DNA of 64,000 nt from Lasiosphaeria ovina. Its lineage: Eukaryota; Ascomycota; Sordariomycetes; Sordariales; Lasiosphaeriaceae. The notes under the pieces are model-generated. The model had not been told where the DNA came from and made no database searches. It saw only the letters and a program-made list of their open reading frames with translations. A program made the translations under genes and the position numbers. Positions 1 to 9,931 of the stretch are shown here, piece after piece. The stretch covers positions 4,216,001-4,280,000 of the forward strand of contig JAULSN010000002.1 in NCBI GenBank assembly GCA_033439765.1, written 5' to 3'. Position 1 is the stretch's first letter; the number at the start of each line of letters is the position of its first letter.

Positions 1-1386
1 TGCTTGGGCCATGGCCCTCTCCCGTCGCTGGCTCCTCGGCCAGAGGGCAGACGTTCCCCCCCCTCTGCGCAATTTTGTACCTCCCTCCATCCACTCCTGA
101 CCTCCCATGTAGGTATGTACATACCACCACCTACGGGATCCCGCCCATGCCCCTTCCCTTCCTGGATTGTCCGCTCGTTCATCAGAAATTCCCACCCAGG
201 GCCCCCGCTAGTTTAACTGCAAGCTGCCCGCCATTGGCACTTGGGCCCGTACCACGGTGCATATTTTAGCACTTTCCTGCTTCTGCACCTATTGGCAGGC
301 GTCGCACTCTGGGCCCAAGCGAGCGAAATCATTAAACCCCAGGCTCGCCCGCTCCCCCTCGCCCCGGCCCTCCTCTTGAGATTCTTTTTTCAAGACTCTT
401 CTTCGTCCTCCCTCTTTTTCCCCTTCTCAGTTTGTGTCGCAGGAGGACCGATCTGCCTTCTCCACAACGCCGTGTGCTGTGTGCTTTTCTCCCACACCGC
501 ACCCCTAGGCATTTGCCATTTGCTCTCCCTCGTCATCCAGCTTGACATCCCGCGGGACCCTAGAGGTAATCATCGCATCGCCCTTCCCGCCGTGGGACTG
601 CGCTCACATTGACACCTCAGACATCTCACGTCGCAGCTTCTGTCCATCACTGCGCAGCACCCCGTCGACTGCCAGCACGTTGCGCCTGTTTGATAGCCAT
701 TGCCACTGGGGAATCGTGTTGATTGGTTTCGTTTCGTTCTGACAAAAGCTTTAATCCCATTCACCCATTGTTTCCCTCGCCGTTGCCCTCCGCTTTGGCC
801 CGGCAGCGCACGGCACCCGCACCCGCATTCCCTTACCAGCCCAGCTAGATAAGGTGCTTGCATCTATCTGTTGGTGTGCATTGTCGACGTCGGTAAAGAC
901 TGCGTGCTTGTTCGCGCCGTCCCAACTAGCAAACACCCCCTTCTGTCGATTGCTGCACCTGGTCGGTCCTCGCACAAGCGGGTCACAATACCCTCCAATC
1001 ATTCGCTTGTGGCAATTGCCTCGACTGTTGCGCCAAATTTCCTATCTCTAACGGGCTGGCCTCGATTAAAAAGAAAACCAAAACACTTAAAAGCACCACT
1101 TCCCCACAGGCAGCGCCTCTAACCCACACGTCTCCAATCGCCGACGTTGCGACGATCGTTTTCTTTTCGTATCAATCAACCTGGAAGGTTTTATTTCGAG
1201 CCCTGCTGGTCACGCTACGTTACGCCTGTCGCATCAACTGTGTTGAATCCTCCGTCCACCTCAGCACTGTCGCCCTCGATCCTTGCTTGCGCAGGCAATT
1301 GCGACCTTGTTCGATTTGGCTCGACACAGCGCGACCAAAGTTGACGTCCTTCGTCCTCAACCCTCCAGCAGTGGCGGCTGCTCATA
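1..1386 (+). promoter_or_regulatory. ste12 upstream region and probable long 5' leader
   Basis: No coding region is recognisable here. The stretch is rich in pyrimidine tracts (for example around 370-430 and 760-850), as is common upstream of fungal genes, and holds several short upstream ATG-led frames. It ends at the ste12 start. A long transcribed leader, perhaps with its own introns, is likely but the sequence alone cannot show the transcription start. Confidence 0.5.
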
Positions 1387-3830
1387 ATGTACCCGCAGCA
1401 CGCAGCCATGGCCGCACAGCAGAAACCCGAGACCTTCATGCTGAGCAGTGAAGCTCAGCAAGCCCTCCCCCACGATGCTCAGGTAGCTCTGCAGCAAGTG
1501 GACAATCGTAAGCCGCACCTGGTGGCAGTTGCGCGCGGGTGGGCACCCTAGCTAACATAGCCTCTAGTCAAGTACTTTCTCATCTCTGCCCCCGTGGACT
1601 GGCAACCGGACCAGTACATTCGGCGGTTTCTCCTTCCCACGGGCGAATATGTTTCTTGTGTTCTATGGAACACCCTTTTCCACATCTCGGGTACGGATAT
1701 TGTACGGTGTCTTTCCTTCCGCTTCCAGGCATTTGGGCGCCCAGTCAAAAACTCGAAAAAGTTCGAAGAGGGCATATTCTCGGATTTGCGAAATCTTAAA
1801 TCGGGCACCGATGCCTCCCTCGAAGAACCCAAAAGTCCGTTCTTGGATTTCCTCTACAAGAACAACTGCATCCGGACGCAGAAGAAGCAGAAGGTGTTTT
1901 ACTGGTACAGCGTACCGCACGACAGACTTTTCCTCGACGCCCTCGAGCGGGACCTGAAGAGGGAGAAGATGGGCCAGGAGGCCACGACTGTCGCTGTCAG
2001 CGAGCCAGCTCTGTCCTTTCAATACGACTCGTCTCAGTCCCTGTATGAGCAGCTCACCAAGGCCCAGCAGGCCAATTCTTCGTCCTTCAACCCTCAGCGC
2101 GTTTCTTTTTCTCAGAGCCAGTCCACGTCGCCCGTGTTGCGAGCGATCGACTCGATGCCTCCTCCGCAAATGATTCCCCAGTCAATGGCCCCTTTACCGG
2201 ATGGGCTGGACGCCATGGTCCCCTACGGAGCGATGACGATGGCACCAACGATGCCCCAGCAAGTGAAGCGGGAACCTGATTACGGGCGGGTGCAGTACAA
2301 CCAAAACGGCGTCCCAATAACGCAAGCACATCAACGCCATGCTTCGATGCCCGTCTATGGCTTGGAATACTCGCCAGCCCCGTCTTTTTCGTCATCCCAC
2401 TACGAAGACTACAGCCAGAGGGGAATCTCATTCGAGCCACTGACACCTCCCCAACAAGCGCTTGGCATGGCGGCCGAGCCTGCATATATCGCCAATGAAG
2501 AGACGGGCTTGTACACCGCAATTCCCGACCACATGAATGGTGTTGGTGGCCTCAACGGCATGATTCAGCTCCCGCCGTCCAACCTGGCTGGCCCTACGTT
2601 CTCCCGCGGATATGGTTCCAACAATGTATACTCTGTGATTGAAGGGTCACCGACGTACAAGCAGAGGAGGAGGCGGTCGTCCATCCCTCCGGCTGTGTCG
2701 GCCACGGCTGCGGCTATCGCCAACGCCACCCAGGCCCACCGGCCGTCGGAGCTGCGGAGGTCCGTTTCGGCCTCTGTCGGCCCTGTGGCTGAAGGCGACG
2801 AGTCGGACAATTCGCCACCTGGACTAACATACAGCAATTCGGGCATGTCCCTCACAAGCCAACAGCACAAGGAGATACTCGAGCTCTCACGACACGGTAC
2901 CCCATTGTCGACGGTTGAAGGCAGCCCGGCGCTGAACCCAATGGCGCTGCAACAACAAGACTTCGCCCACATGGGTGCTGACGAATTAGGTCCCTTGGCC
3001 GAGCAACGCCAAATGATGCCCGGTGGTGGCGGCGTGGTACGCAGAGCACGCTCAGCGACCGTCATGGAACTCGGGCCCTACCCTCAAAAGTCCCACTCAT
3101 GCCCTATCCCTACATGCGGCCGTCTCTTCAAGCGCCTCGAGCACCTGAAGCGGTAAGACTGGAGATCATTTCATTTGTCATTACATACAAACCTCCTGCC
3201 GTGTATCTGACTAAAACTTCCAGACATGTGAGAACACATACACAAGAAAGACCCTACATCTGCCCTCATTGTAGCAAGGCATTCTCCAGATCAGACAACC
3301 TAGCACAGTATGCCCCCATCTTTTCCTTGATGTATTCTTTTCTTTTGTCAACCCAAAAATATCCTGCATGTTGCGCGCGTGGCATGTCAGCAATGAAGCA
3401 AACTATCGTCCAAATAAACAGCACGCCACAGATTCACCACACAGCAGCAGCATTGCACAACATTCCACGCCAGCCCAAGGATCATAATTCACATGGAGCA
3501 GGCACTGACAAATTACTCTGTAGGCATAAGCGGACCCACGACCGTGGCGATGGTGTCGAGGGTGGTTTCAACCTATCGGGCGAGGATGACGAGGAGTACT
3601 CTGGGGAAGACCAGCTTGGCTCCTTCGAGGAAGCGTCCCCGATATCCGAGAACGGTTACGTCCCAGCATCGTTGAACTCTGCCGTAAATGGCACGACCCC
3701 AACGTCCGCCAACGGAATAAGCCCAACAACGAGCATAGCTCAAGCGCATTCGTACAACAGTCTCCAGACTCTAAGCATGCCGATGACGATTAGCCAACCC
3801 CAGGCTATCAACGCCGGCGGCCTGATGTGA
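1387..3830 (+). CDS. ste12: Ste12-type transcription factor (STE domain plus two C2H2 fingers)
   Basis: Nuclear regulator acting below the Fus3/Kss1-type MAP kinase pathway, which in filamentous fungi controls mating and infection-related or invasive growth. Exons inferred: 1387-1507, 1568-3152, 3224-3307 and 3524-3830, giving 698 aa. The start MYPQH is followed by the STE DNA-binding region (about residues 41-175, including WQPDQYIRRFLLPTGEYVSC and QKKQKVFYWYSVPHDRLFLD). A long Q/S/P-rich middle follows. Two C2H2 fingers lie near the C-terminus: C552-x4-C557-x12-H570-x3-H574, and C582-x2-C585-x12-H598-x3-H602. Fingers at the C-terminal side are typical of filamentous-fungal Ste12 and absent from yeast Ste12. 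Intron 1 has a clear GCTAAC branch site. Exon 3 (84 nt) and intron 3 (216 nt) are both multiples of three, and intron 3 contains no in-frame stop, which leaves room for alternative isoforms. Identity is secure; isoform use is inference. Confidence 0.96.
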
Positions 3831-4631
3831 ATCTGACCAAACCCTCTTCTATTCTATTGGTCGACTCATGCACATTTTGTGGGATATCATGTATATTTAT
3901 GCAGCGAGCTTTTTCTCGGTAGTTTGCGGTTTAATAAGGGGACGGAGATCTTTGAGACCTGGTTTCGGTCTCTGATCTCATCCAGAAGAGGCGGGAGTTT
4001 TCAGATTTGGGCCATTTAGTGGACGCCAAAGGGACATTTTCTTGACAGTCTCGCCAGTTACCCTTTTTTTCTTATCATTTTCTTTCTGGCTTCGTCGCTT
4101 TTTCATGACGAGTTTTGGGACACTGCACTTGCACGGTACAAACCAAAAGATGCATCACCATAGATACGGACACCGAGGGGCTTTTGTGCTCTGGGTGTTC
4201 TGCATTTCAGCGCGTCATGGTTTTTTCGCGCTCGCGATACACGGACGTGGATCATGAGGAAGAAGCACAAGATGTTGTATATATAGCTTCGCTTCTTCCT
4301 GTGAGAAATCTGGCAGAAGACCAAAGACGAAGATACCATTCGACGAGCTGAGGAATTTACGAGGATTATACCAACTTTTTTTTTTACAAAAATATGCCAT
4401 TCTATATACTTGGTGATCACATACTTTGCCGGCTGGTGACCTGACGTCCATTCAACCTTTCCGTGGGTACGGTTTTGTGGCTTCGGATCTCCAATGATCG
4501 GCGGCAGATCTCTCGATCGATGCCCGTTAGTTCTCCCTGTCCATGGCCAACCTCTGGTTGCCCAGAGTCAAAATGTATGATATGTACGGTACGTATGTGC
4601 CGGCGTCCTGGCCGTGTGGCCCTGGCCGTGA

Positions 4632-4657
4632 CCCGCCCGCCCGCCCGCCCGCCCGCC
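4632..4657. repeat. (CCCG)n microsatellite
   Basis: About six tandem CCCG/CCGC units, GC-only, in the ste12 3' flank. Confidence 0.85.
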
Positions 4658-4951
4658 ACACATCTGTCCTCTTTTTACCTTGTTTTGTTTTTTTCCTCCC
4701 CCTCCCTCCGGGGGTGGCTTCGGCCGGTCCCGGTTCCCGGACCACGTCTTTGGACCTTGACCTTGGGCCTTAAGCCTGGAACTGAAACGCCGCGGGCTGG
4801 TCGTGGGCATTCTGTCGCTGTCCGCCTGCCCGCCTGCCCGCCTGCCCCACCCCCTGGGTTGCTGGCTCCCCTGGGTGCTGCGACAGTAAGGGGGTGATGT
4901 GTGTGCATGTAGCCCATCTGTCTTGGGGGGCATTTTGTTTGTGATGGGAAG

Positions 4952-4973
4952 GGATGGATGGATGGATGGATGG
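4952..4973. repeat. (GGAT)n microsatellite
   Basis: About five tandem GGAT units in the ste12/faf1 gap. Confidence 0.85.
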
Positions 4974-5100
4974 GGAATGTACAAGTGTGGTGGTGCGTGC
5001 CGTGTTTCCCCGACCTTTTTTCGGTCTTCTTATTCTTACTCTTACTCTGTCTTTGTTTCAGACTAGGTCAGGTGCTATATGGACATGGTGTTCTTGTTCA

Positions 5101-5121
5101 TGTGTGTGTGTGTGTGTGTGT
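5101..5121. repeat. (TG)n microsatellite
   Basis: Ten TG units ending in TATACGTATG, in the ste12/faf1 gap. Confidence 0.85.
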
Positions 5122-6148
5122 ATACGTATGTACATTATCGGACCAAAACCAGCCTGCTGCTGTTGTGGGTTTGTTTGACCAGTCACACTCAGTCACTCAC
5201 TCAGAAGTGGTGGCAACAGGATCACGAGGTAAGCCCAGCTTAGCATATAGGTAAACGACGCCTTCGTCCCAATTCATTCATTGACGGGGGCCGTTGGTCT
5301 TGTAAGCTGACTGGCTTTACGAACATGGCTGATCGAGAGAAACTGCTGTTACATTGTCATCCAAAGGTCTCAGGGGCAGAGGAATATCATGGCCATTCGC
5401 AAACTCCTTGCCGGTGTCTCAAGTGTGCCGAAGTCCACACGCGCAGATATGTTAAGGTGCACATGGTTAAGCAACCAAAAAGCACCAGAGAAGGCCAGCA
5501 AGTCCGCGCCGACGAATTGATTTGCTGTTACACAAGTATAGCAGAGCCGCCAAGATGCCAACCAAGCAGCCAACCGGGACACAGGGTTGACAGCAAAAAG
5601 GGCAACGAATGGTTGTGCTGCCCCAGCCAAGTCTCTAAAATTAGACCAACACCTACAATAGCTACGCTTCGTCATGATGCAGCAGTGTTATTGCGGCAGT
5701 TGCAAGAGCGTACAAGAACGAATGGCAGCATCTTGTCTTGGTGGTTTAATTGCGGCTCGGACACTTTCCTCGGAGATATATGAATAACATTACTTCCGCA
5801 CGCAGGCCGACAAAAAGGTATGTCCGGGGAAGCGAAGGGTGGGATATACTTCGGGGGCGCAGTTAAAGATACCCTGGTCTCTCTGGGCACCCAAGGCATA
5901 GATGAGGCGAGGATCTAGTCCTCACCTCCTCTCCGCACCGGTCCCATAGGCAGGAAAAGGGCCCGACTAGGAACCACAACGCTACCTCGATGGGTTGGAT
6001 GGGAACCATCTACTCCATGTGGCAATCTGATTATCAGATGCGCGGAATTTCCAACCTGGGGCGCGCAGGGCTCTGTTGGTTTCTTGCAGGATAGCAACCA
6101 TGATGCAGAGTTTCTTCGGCAGGTCAACTGTAGGCATGGACGGCATCA

Positions 6149-7333
6149 TCACTTCCGTCTACCACGGCTCTTCTTATCTCTCCCTTTCTTCTCCCCCGAC
6201 GCGGCGATGGCCTGGGCCTCGCGGGCGCTAATGCGCAGCTCAGCACCGCGCATCCTGCCGATGCCTGGCATGTCGACAGGTCTTTCAGAGGAGCGCTTCT
6301 TTCTCTTGGCTGGCTTCGCGCCGGGACCGTTCTTGGACTCGCGCTCTAAAATGACGCCGTTCTCCTTGGCCTCGCGGCGACGCTTCGCCTCGCGAGAAAT
6401 GGCGGCGGTGGAGATGCCCTTGCGCATACCCATGGGCATCTTGGACTGAGTGAGCATGCTTTCCTTAGCCCCGAGGGCCTGCACACGCAGCTCGGTGGTG
6501 ATGCGGCGAGTGCGGCCCGCCGCAAACGACTTTGTGTTGGCGGCGCTGGAGGCAGCCGTGCTGGATAGATAGTGGGAGGCATTTCCACCCGCCGCAGAGA
6601 GTATGTGGGACTCTGTTATCAGACGTTGAAGAGCTAGATCGTTGGCAAGAAAAGCTGCGCTATCCTCCACTTGGTCGTTTGCGGCATCCTTTTTGGAATT
6701 AGAAGCTTTTTGCGCCGCATCGGCGGTTGGTTGGCTGGGGGGTCGGGAGGACTGTGCACAAGTTAGCTGACCTGTCTGATGGAAGTAAGGCAGCCATTGG
6801 AATAAGGGTTTGTCCGAAGTGGAGGGGGGGTGAAGCTCACCAAGTAAGCTTTGAGTTCTCGCTTCGACATTGTGGATGTCACGGTGGGTTGGGAGGCTGT
6901 ATGGTCGACCACCTCGACACGGGCACCGCCTTGGAGGAAATCTTTGAATTTGTCAGTCTGTTGTTTACTAGTCCTGGTTAGGCGGGAAGGCCGTGCGGGT
7001 TAGCATACCACTGTCATCGTCATGGCTGTCGCCGTCGTCTTGTTCGTCTTCATCTGATGAAACGCCTCCCCATTCCGAATCTGAGAGGTCAGAGTCGGTC
7101 TCTTGGTCGTTCTCGTCATAATCATCGCCGTTCTGACCGTGGCGTGCGAGCCCAGAGGAGGCGGCCGCCTTCTGTGGTGTTGGGGCGCGGGCGGCGGGGG
7201 GGAGTGGCCTGAAACGAGCCTCAAAGTGCCGCTGCAGGACGGCCTGGGCATTCGAGAGACCCGATGTTGACAGATGCCCCGAATCAGTCTCGGCTGACCT
7301 CGATTTGCGCTTCCCGAGGGTGCTCGATGACAT
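6149..7333 (-). CDS. faf1: Faf1-like rRNA-processing protein
   Basis: Nucleolar protein of the small-subunit processome family (yeast Faf1, human C1orf131, DUF4602), needed for 18S rRNA maturation. Exons inferred on the minus strand: 7333-7009, 6941-6841 and 6751-6149, giving 342 aa. The N-terminus (MSSSTLGKRKS) leads to an acidic D/E-rich tract. A short conserved block follows (DFLQGGARVEVVDH, SKRELKAYL), then the C-terminal basic family region (MPMGMRKGISTAAISREAKR, KNGPGAKPAKRKKR, GRMRGAELRISAREAQAI). The start at 7333 is preferred over an in-frame upstream ATG at 7372 because the GKRKS start resembles relatives. The join at intron 1 is uncertain: the bases just before my acceptor also read as family-like TDKFK in the correct downstream frame. 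The gene diverges from his6. Confidence 0.85.
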
Positions 7334-8117
7334 GGCCGTGATCATTACAATTGCCGTGGTGTGGTGGTGCACAGCCGGGTTGGTGTTGCAACTGCTAGAG
7401 AACTCCGATGCGAGTTGAGGTGTAGAAAAAAAACGTTATCTTATCGTGCCTCTTTGCAGGACAAGGTACGGGTGGTTAGGTAGTGGGGTCTCGGAGAGTT
7501 GGCAAAGGCTGTGTGACAGCGTTATTTTTGCTTACAATCCAACGTCTTGGACGCGCTAGTCTATGGAATAAGGAATTGCACCTCGTAAATTTCTATATAG
7601 CTGCTGATTGTCGTACAGACTAAGGTAACCAGGAGTCTACCTAGGCGCGGATACGATGGAATGGATATGGGTCTTACCTATCCGTCGGGTCATAGGTTTG
7701 CACTTAATCGGCTGGGCCGTGCAGCGGCGTGCAGAAGGGCCCCGAGGGGGGGACCTACTAGCACACCCGAGGTGCGCGGTAGGAACGATCGGGTTCTAAG
7801 GTACAGTACCTACCCAATACCGTAGATAATCTCTAGGTAGGTGAGGAGAGGAGAGATCCACTGCCTGTCCAGGTAACAGTGGATGTTGGTTGGATCCAGT
7901 GCCCCGGTGGATGCTGCTTATTAGGTGTTGGTGTGCTGTGCTCTCCATGTTCTGTTGGCAATGGGTCTCCAAGCTCGACTCGGAGGTCAAGCCAACGAGC
8001 CGCTCGCTTGTCCGTGCCGCTGCCGCTGTCGACATCGGGCATTTTGTCGCCTCACCCCACCGCACCAGGTACGGAGAGTAGTAGCACAGGGCCGCGGATA
8101 GATTATTGATAAAAAAA
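7334..8117. promoter_or_regulatory. Divergent promoter between faf1 and his6
   Basis: The 784 bp separating the two start codons holds no gene and must carry both promoters. It contains an AT-rich segment around 7560-7640. GTACAGTACC and TAGGTAGG motifs near 7801-7845 recur elsewhere in the window. No perfect TGACTCA element (Cpc1/Gcn4) was found upstream of his6; the nearest, TGACTCG at 8119, overlaps the start codon. Confidence 0.6.
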
Positions 8118-9020
8118 ATGACTCGGTTCCGGCCGTGCATCGATCTGCACGCGGGAGAGGTCAAGCAGATTGTGGGGGGCACGCTCGACAGCAAGACGAC
8201 GGCCCTGCAGACCAACTTCGTCTCGCCGCATCCTCCCGCCCACTTTGCCCGCCTGTACCACGAGAATGCCTTAGTCGGCGCCCACGTCATCAAGCTCGGC
8301 CCCGGCAACGACGACGCCGCCCGCGCGGCCCTCCGAGAATGGCCCGACCACTTGCAGATCGGCGGCGGCATCAATGACGCCAATGCCAGGGAGTGGATCG
8401 ACGCCGGCGCCCACAAGGTCATCATCACCTCGTTTCTCTTCCCCGCCGGCACTTTTAGCCAGCCCCGGCTCGATGCCGTGCTGGCCGCCCTCGACGGCGA
8501 CCGCTCTAGGCTGGTCATTGACCTAAGCTGCCGCCGCCGCGGCGACACGTGGTTCGTCGCCATGGACAAATGGCAGACCATTACCAACATGGAAGTGAGC
8601 GAGGGTGAGTCTGTCACAGCCCCTATTTCCATTCCTACCTATTCTCAATATTTCTGCTTCCGCTTCTACCACCACCACCACCTCTTCCTCCTAACCCTTC
8701 CCACCCCCACCCCCCTAGAATCCATCAAGCGTTTAGAGCCATACTGCTCCGAGTTCCTCATCCACGCTGCCGACAACGAGGGCCTGCAGCGCGGCATCGA
8801 CAAGCAGCTCGTCGAGCGCCTGGCCGCGTGGTGCACCATCCCCGTGACCTACGCTGGCGGCGGCCGCAACCTGGATGACCTCGAGACGGTGAAGCGCCTG
8901 AGCGGCGGCAAGGTCGACCTGACGATTGGCAGCGCCCTGGACTGCTTCGGCGGCAGTAGCGTGACCTTGGCTGAGTGCGTCAAGTGGAATAACGACCAGG
9001 AGCAAGGAAAGCCTACCTAG
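8118..9020 (+). CDS. his6: 5-ProFAR isomerase (HisA family, histidine biosynthesis)
   Basis: Catalyses the isomerisation of ProFAR to PRFAR, the fourth step of histidine synthesis; cytosolic TIM barrel. The product starts MTRFRPCIDLHAGEVKQIVG, with the family catalytic aspartate in CIDLHAG and the second conserved acidic block in LVIDLSCRRR. It ends with the phosphate-binding TYAGGG and IGSALD segments. Exons are 8118-8604 and 8719-9020, giving 262 aa, very close to yeast His6 (261 aa). Intron 8605-8718 begins GTGAGT and ends CCTAG. It is 114 nt long, a multiple of three, and stop-free, so an unspliced message would encode a 300 aa protein with a 38-residue insert. Agreement of the spliced length with the family is the main reason to call the intron. 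Confidence 0.95.
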   Translation: MTRFRPCIDLHAGEVKQIVGGTLDSKTTALQTNFVSPHPPAHFARLYHENALVGAHVIKLGPGNDDAARAALREWPDHLQIGGGINDANAREWIDAGAHKVIITSFLFPAGTFSQPRLDAVLAALDGDRSRLVIDLSCRRRGDTWFVAMDKWQTITNMEVSEGESVTAPISIPTYSQYFCFRFYHHHHLFLLTLPTPTPLESIKRLEPYCSEFLIHAADNEGLQRGIDKQLVERLAAWCTIPVTYAGGGRNLDDLETVKRLSGGKVDLTIGSALDCFGGSSVTLAECVKWNNDQEQGKPT

Positions 9021-9931
9021 ATAGACAATATATTCTTACTATTTGTCATTCGATGCTTGAATTTGAACCTAGCCCCTTTCCTCAACCATGTTTCGAAAAC
9101 AAACGGCAGCTCTCGCTCCTCTTTTCACAGAAGAGAAAAGTCACCACCACCCGGCCGAAGAACTGGCTCGACACGGACCGAAAATACGAGGTCCAAAGAT
9201 ATATCCCGTACAGCATGCGGACCAGGCTCACGACAACACTGAAGGCACCTATGTAACAAGACAAGGTGAGCGGTTGAGTCAGTGGGTGGCGAAAAGAGGT
9301 GATGGTATGGTATTAAGGCCCAGCCGTAAAGTACGAACATGCGTAATAAGTGGCAAGTAAGGGAGGTATAAGACGAACTATAAACCCTAACAAAAAAAAA
9401 CTGCCCGAAAGAAAAAAAAGAAACAACTCTTAAGAGAAGGGGGTGGGCGAGAAACGAACAAGGCGAAAGAGAAAGAAATGACAACAATTTACAATAGCCC
9501 AGGGCAGGAGGTGATGGTGACGAGCGGTGTGAGGAAAGGGGGGGAGAAGTGGAAAAACAAGGAATCCTGATTTTTTATACGCCATACAATCGTCGTATAA
9601 TTGTTTCTTCTCTCTCTCTTCCCGACAGGGCAGGGGATAGGGGGTATTGTATGTGCCCTCCGCCGTCCATCATCATACCCAACCCCAAACACGAAAAGCC
9701 CGCAATAATAAACAAACAAAACCAGTCAGTTCCTCTGCCGTCTCCCCTGTCGTCCCATCGTATACATGTGTGTGTGAGAGAGAGAGTATGAGTGTCTCAA
9801 AGAAAAACACCCCGTCCGTCCGGCACAGACGGTCGTGGCCGGGTGAGAATGGTCATCTCACACAAAAGAAAAGAAGTTGCCGGTCAGTCCATAGACGTGG
9901 CATACCCAGATCGCGGAGCTCAGCTCCGGTC
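9021..9931. other. Convergent gap between his6 and bud4
   Basis: 3' flanks of two converging genes; purine-rich on the plus strand near 9360-9560. No gene, RNA or strong repeat is seen apart from a short GTGTGTGAGAGAGAGAG run near 9767-9785. Confidence 0.6.

Larger units (their letters stand above)
3831..6148. other. Convergent gap between ste12 and faf1
   Basis: This holds the 3' regions of both genes and no recognised gene. It contains a (CCCG)n run near 4632-4657, a CCGCCTGC repeat near 4822-4846, a (GGAT)n run at 4952-4973 and a (TG)n run at 5101-5121. An unassigned 152-codon open frame at 5325-5783 (+) resembles nothing I know and has no clear gene signals. Confidence 0.7.

Noticed and set aside
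5325..5783. 152-codon open frame as a gene
   Set aside because: No domain, no clear promoter or introns, and it lies in the convergent gap; chance is the simpler explanation.
8119..8125. TGACTCG as a Cpc1/Gcn4 site for his6
   Set aside because: It overlaps the start codon and differs by one base from TGACTCA; no other copy lies upstream.
7796..8632. 278-codon minus-strand frame
   Set aside because: It is antisense to the his6 promoter and exon 1, with composition dictated by the real gene and no family features.
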